NCBI GenBank assembly: GCA_027484915.1
Contig: JAIXSA010000160.1
Span: 1-63,102 of the forward strand
Length of the DNA stretch: 63,102 nucleotides
Origin: Paracoccaceae bacterium
Lineage (GTDB): Bacteria; Pseudomonadota; Alphaproteobacteria; Rhodobacterales; Rhodobacteraceae
Direction of reading: 5' to 3'
Positions within the stretch are counted from its first letter, which is position 1, and each line of letters begins with the position of its first letter. The notes under the pieces are model-generated. The model was not told the origin of the DNA. It was given only the letters and a program-made list of their open reading frames with translations, and did no database searches. The translations under genes were made by a program, and so were the position numbers. Shown piece by piece: positions 27,691 through 36,636 of the stretch.

Positions 27691-28046
27691 CGTGAAGTCT
27701 CCATTCAAGTCGTACCGCCCGCGGGATGCGGCGGCTTGGCCCCGTCAGCTGTAGTCGATTGCTGTGGCCGATGGTCGGAGACAGTGGTCGAATAGATAAC
27801 GTCGCGAATGGCAAGATAGGCAGGTTGCGGCGCGAATCCAAGCGGAAATCCTGCAAAAGGCGCTGTGTCGGCAGGTTGCGGACAAGGCTTTTCAAGGGGT
27901 TGGCGGGGTGATCTGCAGCGCAGGGTGGGCAGATTGCCCACCTTTAGGGCCGTGGTCTGCCCGGTCCTTATGCAAATAGCGCTTCACCGCCTTGGTGTTT
28001 CCCCCTAAGCGACCGGTGCATCCCATACGGGCGCAGGGGCAGGGAA
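27691..28046. other. Intergenic region between csp and cmk
   Basis: No gene is visible in these 356 bp. They must hold the divergent csp and cmk promoters and probably the csp leader. A perfect 8-bp inverted repeat with a 3-nt spacer lies at 27924-27942. Confidence 0.5.
27924..27942. promoter_or_regulatory. Perfect inverted repeat upstream of cmk
   Basis: GGTGGGCA-GAT-TGCCCACC is a perfect dyad about 105 bp before the cmk start and 235 bp before the csp start. It may be an operator or a small hairpin; only one T-triplet follows it. Confidence 0.35.
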
Positions 28047-28637
28047 ATGATCTTCACGGTGGCAATCGACGGGCCGGCAGCGGCGGGCAAGGGCACGATC
28101 AGCCGGGCGGTCGCCGGGCGCTTCGGGTTTCGGCACCTGGATACCGGGCTTCTGTACCGGGCCGTGGGAATGAAGGGCGGCGATCCGGTCGAGGCCGCGC
28201 GTCAGCTCACGCCCCAGGATCTCGGCCGGAGTGACCTCCGCACGCTGGAGGCCGGGCAGGCCGCCAGCCGTGTCGCGGTCCTGCCAGAGGTGCGGGCGGC
28301 GCTGATGGACTTCCAGCGCAGGTTCGCCCGCGCCGAGGGTGGTGCCGTGCTGGACGGGCGCGATATCGGCACGGTGATCTGCCCCGAAGCCGAGGTGAAG
28401 CTGTACATCACCGCCAGCCCCGAGGTCCGGGCGCATCGGCGCTGGCTGGAGGTCGGCGGGGACGAGGCGCGCGTGCTGGCCGAAGTGCGGGAACGCGATG
28501 CCCGCGACATGGGGCGGGCGGATGCTCCGCTGCGGGCCGCCGAGGATGCGGTGCAGATCGACACCAGCACGATGGACATCGACGAGGCGGTCGCCGCCGC
28601 CGTCGCGGTCGTGGCCGCGCGGTTGGCCGGAACTTGA
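28047..28637 (+). CDS. cmk: Cytidylate kinase
   Basis: The 196-residue protein begins [20 protein letters not shown], with the P-loop at 8-16, and contains [22 protein letters not shown], the CMP-binding Arg/Asp motif of Cmk. It phosphorylates CMP and dCMP. It is about 30 residues shorter than the E. coli enzyme, with much of the middle insert reduced, as I expect for alphaproteobacterial Cmk. It lies upstream of rpsA, as in many proteobacteria, but a YihY gene sits between them here. Confidence 0.96.
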   Translation: MIFTVAIDGPAAAGKGTISRAVAGRFGFRHLDTGLLYRAVGMKGGDPVEAARQLTPQDLGRSDLRTLEAGQAASRVAVLPEVRAALMDFQRRFARAEGGAVLDGRDIGTVICPEAEVKLYITASPEVRAHRRWLEVGGDEARVLAEVRERDARDMGRADAPLRAAEDAVQIDTSTMDIDEAVAAAVAVVAARLAGT

Positions 28638-28674
28638 GACGCTTTCGCGGGTTTCCTGGCAAAGGAGCCTGCCT

Positions 28675-29532
28675 ATGCCGATCCGATCCTTCGCTGACTT
28701 TTGGGACTTTCTGCGCGACCTGAAGGACGAGGTCGACCGGGACCGTGTGCTGGCTGTCGCGGCGGGTGTGACCTTTTATGCGATCCTTGCCGTCGTTCCT
28801 GCGATCACCGCGATGATTTCCGTCTTTGGCCTTGTGTTTTCACCCGCAGAGGTGCCGGGCATACTTGCCCCCATCACCACCTTCTTGCCGGAAGAGGCCG
28901 CGACCCTGATCACCACGCAGGCCGAGCGGATCTCGGGCACGGCGAACGATACGCTGTCGCTGACGGTGCTGATTGCGCTGGTTATTTCCCTATGGTCGGC
29001 GAACGGCGGGACCAAGGCGCTGATCGAAGCGCTGGATATCGCCTACGACGTCAAGGAGACACGGGGCTTTGTCCGACTGAACCTGGTGTCGCTTGGCTTT
29101 ACCCTGGCCGGAATCGTGCTGGTGATCGTGCTGGGCATCCTTGTTGCCGCGCTGCCCTTTCTGGTCGACCAGCTGGGACCTGTGGGTGAGGACCTGATCC
29201 TGGCGTTGCGCTGGCCGGTCATCCTGGCCCTGCTGCTTGCGGTTCTGGCCGCCATCTATTTCTGGGCGCCGGATCGCCCCGAGGCCGAATGGGCCTGGAT
29301 CACCCCCGGTGCTGTGGTGGCTGCCCTGGGGCTGATTGCAGCCTCGGCAGGGTTGGGCTGGTATGTCAGCAACTTCGGCAGTTATGGCGAGACTTATGGG
29401 TCACTTGCTGCCGTCGTGGTGCTGATGCTGTGGATCTGGCTTTCGACGGTGATGGTTCTGGTCGGAGCCGAGGTCAACGCAGAACTGGACCAGCGCAGTG
29501 TCCGGCGCGGCGGGTCGGTGCCAGCGGTCTAG
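28675..29532 (+). CDS. YihY/BrkB-family inner-membrane protein
   Basis: The 285-residue protein has about six membrane helices and the YihY family blocks: DRVLAVAAGVTFYAILAVVPAITAM, LWSANGGTKALIEALDIAYDVKETRGFV, and GSYGETYGSLAAVVVLMLWIWLS. The family (once mis-called RNase BN) has no settled function. The ATG at 28675 follows an AAAGGAG ribosome binding site. It lies 37 bp after cmk and before rpsA, so it may be read with cmk. Confidence 0.93.
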   Translation: MPIRSFADFWDFLRDLKDEVDRDRVLAVAAGVTFYAILAVVPAITAMISVFGLVFSPAEVPGILAPITTFLPEEAATLITTQAERISGTANDTLSLTVLIALVISLWSANGGTKALIEALDIAYDVKETRGFVRLNLVSLGFTLAGIVLVIVLGILVAALPFLVDQLGPVGEDLILALRWPVILALLLAVLAAIYFWAPDRPEAEWAWITPGAVVAALGLIAASAGLGWYVSNFGSYGETYGSLAAVVVLMLWIWLSTVMVLVGAEVNAELDQRSVRRGGSVPAV

Positions 29533-29705
29533 GCCCGCAGCCCGGTTTTCCTTGCCTCCTGCGGGCGTTGGGATTATAGGCCCCCGCATCCTGAAAGGAC
29601 TCGCGGCCACCGGTTTGCCGGAGGGCTGCGATTTTTCATTCGGGTTAAGACCGGCGGAGCCAACCGCATGGCCAGTGAAAAGACGAGAAAAGGAAACTGA
29701 TCTAT

Positions 29706-31385
29706 ATGTGCGCTAAAGCAACCATGGAAGACTTCGAAGCCCTGCTGAAGGAAAGCTTCGAGATCGACACCCCTGAAGAGGGCACTGTCGTCAAAGGCCG
29801 GGTCATCGCGATCGAAGCGGGCCAGGCCATCATCGATGTCGGCTACAAGATGGAAGGCCGCATCGACCTCAAGGAATTCGCGAATCCCGGTGAGCAGCCC
29901 AACATCAACGTGGGCGACACGGTGGAAGTCTACCTCGACCGCGTGGAAAACGCCCGCGGCGAAGCCCAGATCAGCCGCGAGAAAGCTCGCCGCGAAGAAG
30001 CCTGGGACCGTCTGGAAAAGGCCTATGCCGCCGAGCAGCGCGTCGATGGCGCGATCTTCGGTCGCGTCAAGGGCGGCTTCACGGTCGACCTGGGTGGCGC
30101 TGTTGCGTTCCTTCCCGGCAGCCAGGTTGACGTCCGCCCGGTGCGTGACGCTGGCCCGCTGATGGGCATGAAGCAGCCGTTCCAGATCCTGAAGATGGAC
30201 CGTCGTCGCGGCAACATCGTTGTCTCGCGTCGTGCGATCCTGGAAGAAAGCCGCGCCGAACAGCGCGCCGAAGTCATCGGCAACCTGACCGAAGGTCAAG
30301 TGGTCGACGGCGTGGTCAAGAACATCACCGAATACGGTGCCTTCGTTGACCTGGGCGGTGTGGACGGCCTGCTGCACGTCACCGACATGGCCTGGCGCCG
30401 CGTCAACCATCCGTCGGAAATCCTGTCGATCGGCGAGACCGTCAAGGTTCAGGTCATCAAGATCAACAAGGAAACCCACCGTATTTCGCTGGGCATGAAG
30501 CAGCTTCAGTCCGATCCGTGGGATTCGGTCGAGAAGATGTACGCCATCGGCACGGTCCACAAAGGCCGCGTCACCAACATCACCGACTACGGCGCCTTCG
30601 TGGAGCTGGAAGCCGGCGTCGAGGGCCTTGTTCACGTCTCGGAAATGTCCTGGACGAAGAAGAACGTGCACCCCGGCAAGATCGTTTCGACCTCTCAGGA
30701 AGTCGACGTCATGGTGCTGGAAATCGACAGCGCCAAGCGCCGCGTTTCGCTTGGCCTGAAGCAGACCCAGCGCAACCCGTGGGAAGTCTTTGCGGAAACC
30801 CACCCGGTCGGGTCGGCGATCGAAGGCGAAGTCAAGAACATCACCGAATTCGGTCTGTTCGTCGGCCTCGACAATGACATCGACGGCATGGTCCACCTGT
30901 CGGACCTGTCCTGGGACCAGCGCGGCGAAGAAGCCATCCAGAACTACCGCAAGGGCGACACGGTCAAGGCCGCCGTCACCGAAGTGGACGTCGAGAAAGA
31001 GCGGATCTCGCTTTCGATCAAGGCTCTGGGCGACGACACCTTCACCGATGCGGTTGATGGCGTGAAGCGTGGCGCGGTGATCACCGTGACTGTCTCGGCC
31101 ATCGAAGACGGCGGGATCGAGGTGGAGTACAACGGCGCCAAGTCGTTCATCCGCCGGTCCGACCTGGCGCGCGACCGTGCCGACCAGCGCCCCGAGCGCT
31201 TCCAGGTGGGCGACCACGTCGACGTCCGTGTGACCAACATCGACCCGAAGACCCGCAAGCTGGGCCTGTCGATCAAGGCGCGCGAGATTGCCGAAGAGAA
31301 GGAAGCCGTCGAACAGTATGGCTCGTCCGATTCGGGTGCGTCGCTGGGCGACATCCTGAGCGCGGCCCTGAAGGACCGCAGCTAA
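29706..31385 (+). CDS. rpsA: 30S ribosomal protein S1
   Basis: The 559-residue protein contains six S1 (OB-fold) repeats starting near residues 24, 110, 197, 283, 368 and 456. Repeats 3-5 are the best conserved (for example VVKNITEYGAFVDL and RVTNITDYGAFVEL). S1 brings mRNA to the 30S subunit. The ATG at 29706 follows a purine-rich AAAAGGAAA site; Met7 is a possible alternative. Codon use is strongly biased to C-ending codons, as expected for a highly expressed gene. A strong terminator follows at 31416. Confidence 0.98.
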   Translation: MCAKATMEDFEALLKESFEIDTPEEGTVVKGRVIAIEAGQAIIDVGYKMEGRIDLKEFANPGEQPNINVGDTVEVYLDRVENARGEAQISREKARREEAWDRLEKAYAAEQRVDGAIFGRVKGGFTVDLGGAVAFLPGSQVDVRPVRDAGPLMGMKQPFQILKMDRRRGNIVVSRRAILEESRAEQRAEVIGNLTEGQVVDGVVKNITEYGAFVDLGGVDGLLHVTDMAWRRVNHPSEILSIGETVKVQVIKINKETHRISLGMKQLQSDPWDSVEKMYAIGTVHKGRVTNITDYGAFVELEAGVEGLVHVSEMSWTKKNVHPGKIVSTSQEVDVMVLEIDSAKRRVSLGLKQTQRNPWEVFAETHPVGSAIEGEVKNITEFGLFVGLDNDIDGMVHLSDLSWDQRGEEAIQNYRKGDTVKAAVTEVDVEKERISLSIKALGDDTFTDAVDGVKRGAVITVTVSAIEDGGIEVEYNGAKSFIRRSDLARDRADQRPERFQVGDHVDVRVTNIDPKTRKLGLSIKAREIAEEKEAVEQYGSSDSGASLGDILSAALKDRS

Positions 31386-31415
31386 GGCCTTGGGTACTTA
31401 ACCTGCGATTGAATG

Positions 31416-31444
31416 AAAAGGCCCCGCGACAAGCGGGGCCTTTT
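31416..31444 (+). terminator. Rho-independent terminator of rpsA
   Basis: A 12-bp perfect stem (AAAAGGCCCCGC/GCGGGGCCTTTT) with a GACAA loop lies 31 bp after the rpsA stop and ends in a T-run. Confidence 0.93.
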
Positions 31445-31562
31445 CGTATGTTCCAAGTCCCCGTTTTTGTTTGCCCGAACACAAATCCTGTCGCTATAGT
31501 CCCGTCAGAACAAGTGCGTGGCGGCCACCCTGCCAGGGGCCGAACCACAGGGGGGACTACGG

Positions 31563-31844
31563 ATGATCCGTTCGGAACTGATCCAGAAGATTGCGGATGA
31601 GAACCCGCATTTGACCCAGCGGCATGTCGAGCGGATCGTGAACACGGTCTTCGAGGAAATCATCGAGGCGCTTGCCAAAGGCGACCGGGTGGAACTGCGC
31701 GGTTTTGGCGCGTTCTCGGTCAAGGCCCGCGATGCCCGCGTGGGCCGCAACCCGCGGACCGGCGAGGCGGTGAAGGTCGATGACAAGAAGGTGCCGTTCT
31801 TCAAGACCGGCAAGCTTCTGCGCGACCGGCTGAACGGCAAGTAA
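31563..31844 (+). CDS. ihfB: Integration host factor subunit beta
   Basis: The 93-residue protein [17 protein letters not shown]... has the complete HU/IHF fold, including the GRNPRTGE beta-arm (about 61-68) with the intercalating Pro and the C-terminal [12 protein letters not shown] helix. IHF bends DNA in recombination and transcription control. The order rpsA-ihfB is conserved in proteobacteria. The ATG at 31563 is the family start. Confidence 0.97.
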   Translation: MIRSELIQKIADENPHLTQRHVERIVNTVFEEIIEALAKGDRVELRGFGAFSVKARDARVGRNPRTGEAVKVDDKKVPFFKTGKLLRDRLNGK

Positions 31845-31914
31845 CCCCCCTCTTGCCTTGCGCCCGGCTTGGATCGGGCCGATATTGGTTTGGCAGCCTG
31901 GGGCACCGAACCGA

Positions 31915-32268
31915 ATGATCCGATATATGAAACTGATCCTCCTGGTCCTACTAGGCCTGTCGCTTCTGACGGTGGCGCTGGCGAACCGCGCGCCAGTGGC
32001 GGTGCGGCTCTTGCCCGAGGACCTTGCGGCGCTGACCGGGTTGACCTGGGCGATGGAACTGCCGCTGTTCCTGGTGATCTTCGCCGGGATCATCGCGGGC
32101 GTGCTGATCGGCTTTGTCTGGGAATGGTTCCGCGAACATGGCCACCGCGCCACCGCCAGCCAGAAATCGCGCGAGGTGGCGCGGCTGGAGCGGGAACTGG
32201 CGGTGTTGAAGGACTCAACCTCGGTTCCGCCGAAGGATGAGGTCCTGGCGCTGCTGGAAAAGCGCTGA
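31915..32268 (+). CDS. LapA-domain (DUF1049) membrane protein
   Basis: The 117-residue product has two membrane helices (about 5-23 and 45-67) with the [11 protein letters not shown] segment between them, followed by a cytoplasmic coiled coil ([16 protein letters not shown]). This matches the LapA/DUF1049 family, which in E. coli acts with LapB in controlling lipopolysaccharide synthesis. No lapB is adjacent. The start at 31915 (MIRYMKL) is chosen; 31927 is possible. It shares one base with trpF (TGATG). Confidence 0.88.
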   Translation: MIRYMKLILLVLLGLSLLTVALANRAPVAVRLLPEDLAALTGLTWAMELPLFLVIFAGIIAGVLIGFVWEWFREHGHRATASQKSREVARLERELAVLKDSTSVPPKDEVLALLEKR

Positions 32269-32906
32269 TGCGGGATGTCAGGGTCAAGATCTGCGGGCTG
32301 CGCACCGCGGCCGACGTCGCGGCTGTGGCCCAGGCGGGTGCGGCCTATGCCGGGTTCAACTTCTTTCCGAAGTCGCCGCGCTATGTGACGCCCGCCGAAG
32401 CGCGTGTGCTGGCGCTGGAGGCCCCCGACGGTCTGTGCAAGGTCGCGCTGGTGGTCGATGCGGACGATGCAACGCTGGACAGCATCGTCTCTGAGGTGCC
32501 GCTCGACATGCTGCAGCTTCACGGCCACGAGACTGCGGCCCGCGTGGCCGAGGTCAAGGCGCGCTACGGCTTGCCGGTGATGAAGGTGATTGGGGTGGCC
32601 GAGGAGGCCGACCTTGCGGACCTGATGGATTTCCAACTTGTCGCCGATCAGATCCTGGTCGATGCCAAGGCGCCGAAGGGCGCGGTGCTGCCCGGCGGCA
32701 ATGGGCTGACTTTCGACTGGCGGCTTCTGGTCGGGCGGAAATGGCTGAAGCCGTGGATGCTGGCAGGCGGCCTGACGCCGGACAACGTCTCCGAGGCGAT
32801 CCGACGGACGGGGGCGCGGCAGGTCGATGTGGCAAGCGGTGTGGAAAGCGCGCCGGGCGTGAAGGATGCAGGCAGGATCGCGGCCTTCGTCGCGGCGGCG
32901 GGTTGA
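32268..32906 (+). CDS. trpF: Phosphoribosylanthranilate isomerase
   Basis: The 212-residue TIM-barrel begins with [25 protein letters not shown], in which Cys7 is the catalytic base, and retains [26 protein letters not shown] and the phosphate-binding [30 protein letters not shown] end with the catalytic Asp. It converts PRA to CdRP in tryptophan synthesis. It overlaps the LapA-like gene by one base and lies two genes before trpB. Confidence 0.97.
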   Translation: MRDVRVKICGLRTAADVAAVAQAGAAYAGFNFFPKSPRYVTPAEARVLALEAPDGLCKVALVVDADDATLDSIVSEVPLDMLQLHGHETAARVAEVKARYGLPVMKVIGVAEEADLADLMDFQLVADQILVDAKAPKGAVLPGGNGLTFDWRLLVGRKWLKPWMLAGGLTPDNVSEAIRRTGARQVDVASGVESAPGVKDAGRIAAFVAAAG

Positions 32907-32912
32907 CCTGAG

Positions 32913-34058
32913 GTGAGCTACTTCTCCAACCGCAACTTCAACCTGGTCTATGTCCACGCCGCGTTGCAGGCGTTCGCGTCCTATGGGGGTGAGGCCTTCG
33001 CCTTCGTCTACCTTCTGAAGGCAGGCGTCCCGGCCCCGCTGGTGCTGCTTGCCATCGGGGCGATGTTCGGCAGCCGGATGATCTTTCGTCAATTGGTGCT
33101 GCCGCTGGTCCGCCGCGTAGGCCTGCGCCGCGCCCTTATCGTGGCGATCCTGGCCGAGGCGGCAACCTACCCTATCCTGTCGCAGATCACCGGGACTGGC
33201 TGGCTTCTCTTCGTCTACCTCGCGCTGTGGGCATTCAGCAGCTCGCTTTACTGGACGACCTACCATTCCTACGTCGCGTTGATGGGCGACAACCACGCGC
33301 GGGGCAAGCAGACCAGCGCCATCGAGATGATCGGGATGGGAATCCTCGCCCCTGCGGTGACGGGCCTTCTTCTGACCGCCTTCTCGCCCATCGTCGCATT
33401 CGGGACGGTTGCGCTTGCGATGGCGCTGTCGACGGTGCCGGTGCTGCTGGGGCCGGATGTCGCGGTGGAGCACCAGGCCGAGATGCCGCGCGAGGCGCGG
33501 GTGGCGGCGCGGACGATCCTGTTCGCGGACGGCTTGCGCAGCGGGTCGTTCCATTTCACCTGGCTGATCGCGCTGTTCCTGACGCTGGGGTCGAACTATG
33601 CGGCCTTCGGCGGCGCGATGGCCCTCAGCGGGCTGGTGGGCGCGGTTGGAGGGCTGTTCCTGGGCCGGGCCATTGACCTGGGGCGCGGGCTGGGCGCAGT
33701 GCAGATCGGTTTTGCGGCGCTGGGCGTGGCGGCGGTGGCGCGGCTCTTCGGCTGGCCGGTGCCGATTTTGGCGGTCGCCGCAAATGCCGCGGCGGCTCTG
33801 GCCTGGCCGCTTTATGCCACCGCGTTCAACGCGCGGGTCTACAACCTGGCGCGGCAATCACCCTGCCCCCTGCGGTTCCACATTGTCGCCGAGGGAGGCT
33901 GGGACCTGGGCACCTGTCTGTCCTGCCTGGCGGGCGCGGCACTTCTGTACCTGGGCTTCGACTTCCACCTGCCGCTCGCTATCGGTGTCCTCGCCTGTGG
34001 CCTGGGGTACCTGACGATCGCCCGCACCTTCCGCATCTCGCCCCAACCGGCGCAGTGA
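32913..34058 (+). CDS. MFS transporter
   Basis: The 381-residue product starts at a GTG and is hydrophobic throughout, with about 11-12 membrane helices. The loop [21 protein letters not shown] after the second helix fits the major facilitator pattern. The substrate is unknown. It begins 6 bp after trpF and ends 61 bp before trpB, so it is embedded in a tryptophan synthesis cluster and may be co-transcribed; a role in tryptophan transport is not shown. Confidence 0.88.
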   Translation: MSYFSNRNFNLVYVHAALQAFASYGGEAFAFVYLLKAGVPAPLVLLAIGAMFGSRMIFRQLVLPLVRRVGLRRALIVAILAEAATYPILSQITGTGWLLFVYLALWAFSSSLYWTTYHSYVALMGDNHARGKQTSAIEMIGMGILAPAVTGLLLTAFSPIVAFGTVALAMALSTVPVLLGPDVAVEHQAEMPREARVAARTILFADGLRSGSFHFTWLIALFLTLGSNYAAFGGAMALSGLVGAVGGLFLGRAIDLGRGLGAVQIGFAALGVAAVARLFGWPVPILAVAANAAAALAWPLYATAFNARVYNLARQSPCPLRFHIVAEGGWDLGTCLSCLAGAALLYLGFDFHLPLAIGVLACGLGYLTIARTFRISPQPAQ

Positions 34059-34119
34059 GGCCCTTTCCCAACCGGCCCGGGGGCGCTACATCGGGGGGAA
34101 CGGAACGAAGGGAAAGATC

Positions 34120-35352
34120 ATGGCCGAGGACGGATTGAACAGCTTCATGACGGGACCCGATGAGCAGGGCCGGTTCGGCCTGTTCGGCGGACGGTTTGTG
34201 TCCGAGACGCTGATGCCGCTGATCCTGGAGCTGGAAGAGCGCTACAACCACGCCAAGACCGACCCGACTTTCTGGGCCGAGATGGAGGATCTGTGGAAGC
34301 ACTACGTGGGCCGCCCCAGCCCGCTGTACTTCGCGCCCCGGCTGACCGAACACTTGGGCGGTGCCAAGGTCTACATGAAGCGCGACGAGCTGAACCACAC
34401 GGGTGCCCACAAGATCAACAACGTGCTGGGCCAGATCATCCTGGCGCGGCGGATGGGCAAGACCCGGATCATCGCCGAGACGGGTGCCGGTCAGCATGGC
34501 GTGGCGACGGCGACTGTCTGCGCCAAGTTCGGCCTGCAGTGCGTGGTCTACATGGGCGCGCATGACGTGGAGCGGCAGGCTCCGAACGTGTTCCGGATGA
34601 AGCTTCTTGGGGCCGAGGTCATTCCGGTGACCAGCGGTCGCGGCACGCTGAAAGATGCGATGAACGACGCGCTGCGCGACTGGGTGACCAACGTCCGCGA
34701 CACCTTCTACTGCATCGGCACGGTGGCGGGGCCGCATCCCTATCCCGCGATGGTGCGCGACTTCCAGTCGATCATCGGCAAGGAAGTCCGCTGGCAGCTG
34801 GCGGAGCAAGAGGGCGAGGGCCGCCTGCCCGATGTCGTCGTCGCGGCGATTGGTGGCGGATCGAACGCAATGGGCCTCTTCTACCCGTTCCTTGACGACA
34901 AGTCGGTGCGGATCGTGGGGGTCGAGGCGGGCGGCAAAGGCGTCGACGACCGGATGGAGCATTGCGCCTCCCTGACCGGCGGGCGTCCGGGCGTGCTGCA
35001 TGGCAACCGGACCTACCTTCTGCAGGATGCGGACGGGCAGATTCTGGAAGGTTTCTCGATCAGCGCGGGTCTCGATTACCCCGGGATCGGGCCGGAACAT
35101 GCTTGGCTGCACGACGTGGGCCGGGCGGAGTATGTCAGCATCACCGACGCCGAGGCGCTGGAGGCGTTCCAGCTCTGCTGCAAGCTGGAGGGAATCATCC
35201 CGGCGCTGGAGCCTTCGCACGCCCTGGCACAGGTAATGAAGCTTGCCCCGACCCTGCCCAAGGATCAGATCATCGTGATGAACATGTGTGGCCGTGGCGA
35301 CAAGGACATCTTCACGGTGGCCAAGCACCTGGGCGTCCAAATGAAGGTCTGA
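34120..35352 (+). CDS. trpB: Tryptophan synthase beta chain
   Basis: The 410-residue protein is full length. The PLP lysine lies in [11 protein letters not shown] (Lys98), the indole channel region includes [12 protein letters not shown], the phosphate loop is GGGSNAMG, and the C-terminal SHALAQ is present. It joins indole with serine. The trpF-MFS-trpB order suggests one operon; trpA is not seen downstream. A terminator follows at 35378. Confidence 0.98.
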   Translation: MAEDGLNSFMTGPDEQGRFGLFGGRFVSETLMPLILELEERYNHAKTDPTFWAEMEDLWKHYVGRPSPLYFAPRLTEHLGGAKVYMKRDELNHTGAHKINNVLGQIILARRMGKTRIIAETGAGQHGVATATVCAKFGLQCVVYMGAHDVERQAPNVFRMKLLGAEVIPVTSGRGTLKDAMNDALRDWVTNVRDTFYCIGTVAGPHPYPAMVRDFQSIIGKEVRWQLAEQEGEGRLPDVVVAAIGGGSNAMGLFYPFLDDKSVRIVGVEAGGKGVDDRMEHCASLTGGRPGVLHGNRTYLLQDADGQILEGFSISAGLDYPGIGPEHAWLHDVGRAEYVSITDAEALEAFQLCCKLEGIIPALEPSHALAQVMKLAPTLPKDQIIVMNMCGRGDKDIFTVAKHLGVQMKV

Positions 35353-35377
35353 TCGGCCTAAACCGCAGGCAGAAAAT

Positions 35378-35407
35378 GGCCCGTGGCACCAAAGCCGCGG
35401 GCCTTTT
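35378..35407 (+). terminator. Rho-independent terminator of trpB
   Basis: A 10-bp stem with one G-T pair (GGCCCGTGGC/GCCGCGGGCC), a 6-nt loop and TTTT lies 25 bp after the trpB stop. Confidence 0.88.
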
Positions 35408-35469
35408 CCATTTGCCGAGTCGCCCCGCCAAAGCAGTCTGCGCGATCGTCGGCCCCGGGATACAAGCGT

Positions 35470-35513
35470 GTTTGCAGGCATTTCGGCATAAACCCCGGTT
35501 TATGGCTGCAAAC
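35470..35513. promoter_or_regulatory. Nested inverted repeats upstream of the poly-Asp gene
   Basis: An 18-bp palindrome, CATAAACC-CC-GGTTTATG (35487-35504), is flanked by an outer pair GTTTGCA (35470-35476) and TGCAAAC (35507-35513). It lies about 150 bp before the start of the first PepSY/poly-Asp gene and after the trpB terminator, so it most likely controls the downstream locus. The binding protein is unknown; the membrane LuxR-type protein encoded at 36637 is a natural candidate. Confidence 0.5.
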
Positions 35514-35650
35514 CGGTGGCCTAGGACGCTCTCTGTAAACCGCTGTGCAATGGTAAGCCCGCTTCGGATGCGGCCTGATCCTCCCATGCTCTCGACGGTG
35601 GTCATGCGGCCCCTGGACGAGCTGGAACCGCAACCGAGGAGATCAACCTG

Positions 35651-36094
35651 ATGACGCTGAGAAGCAAACTCCTGACCTACACCGCCGTCCTTGCCCTGTC
35701 GGCAGGGGCCGCCTTCGCCGCGATCGATGGCAATCAGCTGGCCGATGACTACCTGGCCGCGGGTTACACATTCGTTGAGGTCAAGGTCGGTCCGACCCAA
35801 ACGAAGGTCGAGGCGATCAAGGATGGCACCAAGGTCGAGGTCATCTACGACAACGAGACCGGCTCGATCATCAATCAGGAAGAAGAGGCGGCGGATGCCG
35901 AAGACGCCGCTCGCACCGGCAAGGACGTGAAGATCGTCGACAAGGACTTCGACGACGGCGACGATGACGATGACGATGATGACGACGGCGATGACGACGA
36001 TGACGACGACGACGACGATGATGACGATGACGACGACGACGATGATGACGACGATGATGACGACGATGATGACGACGATGATGACGACAACTGA
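35651..36094 (+). CDS. Exported PepSY-like protein with long poly-aspartate tail
   Basis: The 147-residue protein has a signal peptide (about 1-23, ending AFA) and a core (25-98) that reads like a PepSY-type domain: LADDYLAAGYTFVEVKVGP, then TKVEVIYDNETGSII. From residue 101 it is almost pure aspartate: two Asp, Gly, nine Asp, Gly, 33 Asp in a row and a final Asn. Net charge is extremely negative, which suggests binding of calcium or another cation at the cell surface; this is inference. The tail is encoded by mixed GAT/GAC with a 12-bp repeat at 36041-36088. A second such gene follows 89 bp later. Confidence 0.85.
   Translation: MTLRSKLLTYTAVLALSAGAAFAAIDGNQLADDYLAAGYTFVEVKVGPTQTKVEAIKDGTKVEVIYDNETGSIINQEEEAADAEDAARTGKDVKIVDKDFDDGDDDDDDDDDGDDDDDDDDDDDDDDDDDDDDDDDDDDDDDDDDDN
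36041..36088 (+). repeat. 12-bp tandem repeat in the poly-Asp coding tract
   Basis: The unit GATGATGACGAC is repeated four times without error, encoding 16 aspartates. It lies within a longer GAY-only stretch. Such a repeat can gain or lose units by slippage without breaking the frame. Confidence 0.85.
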
Positions 36095-36183
36095 GGTCGC
36101 TTCCTGACCTCTGGTTCGGGCCCCGGTCTTGCCGGGGCCCGAGGTATGTCGCATACTTGGTTTGAACCTGGGTGGGATATGAC

Positions 36184-36603
36184 ATGAAACGCCGGGCGTT
36201 TCTTTACGGGCTGGCGGTAGGGCTCGCGGTGGCAAGTCCCGTGCTCGCCAACTCATTTGTGGACGACATCGTCGCACAACTGAAGCGGCAGGGCTTCAGC
36301 GAGGTCATGACGGAACGCACCCTCCTGGGCCGCGTCCGGATCGTCGCGTCACGCGATGACGGAACGCGAGAAATCATCGTGAACCCGCGGACGGGAGAGA
36401 TTCTGCGCGATCTCTGGGCGTCCAAATCCGGTGCGAACGGGATGATCGACATCATCGAAGAGACACCTGGCGGAGATGGCAAGGATCACGACGACGATGA
36501 TGACGATGATGACGACGACGATGATGATGACAACAGCGGGAAGGGCAGCGGCAGCAGTGGCAGTGGTGACGATGATGACGACGACGATGACGACGACGAC
36601 TGA
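36184..36603 (+). CDS. Second exported PepSY-like protein with two poly-Asp blocks
   Basis: The 139-residue product begins MKRRAFLYGL, whose RRxFL resembles a twin-arginine signal, with cleavage likely after VLA (about 22). The core (24-92) resembles that of the upstream gene: VDDIVAQLKRQGFSEV, RVRIVASRDDGTREIIVNPRTGEILRD. The tail has 14 Asp, a flexible NSGKGSGSSGSG linker and 11 terminal Asp. The start at 36184 is preferred over an in-frame ATG four codons upstream. It is probably a paralogue of its neighbour with the same kind of cation-binding role. Confidence 0.82.
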   Translation: MKRRAFLYGLAVGLAVASPVLANSFVDDIVAQLKRQGFSEVMTERTLLGRVRIVASRDDGTREIIVNPRTGEILRDLWASKSGANGMIDIIEETPGGDGKDHDDDDDDDDDDDDDDNSGKGSGSSGSGDDDDDDDDDDD

Positions 36604-36636
36604 CCCTGTGTCCGGGCAACAGTCTCGGGCGCGGGC

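Noticed and set aside
29574-31217. 547-codon minus-strand ORF over rpsA
   Set aside because: It is the antisense shadow of rpsA, whose six S1 repeats are unambiguous.
35875-36090. Poly-serine minus-strand ORF
   Set aside because: It is the antisense reading of the GAY repeat tract that encodes the poly-Asp tail and has no start signal or family features.
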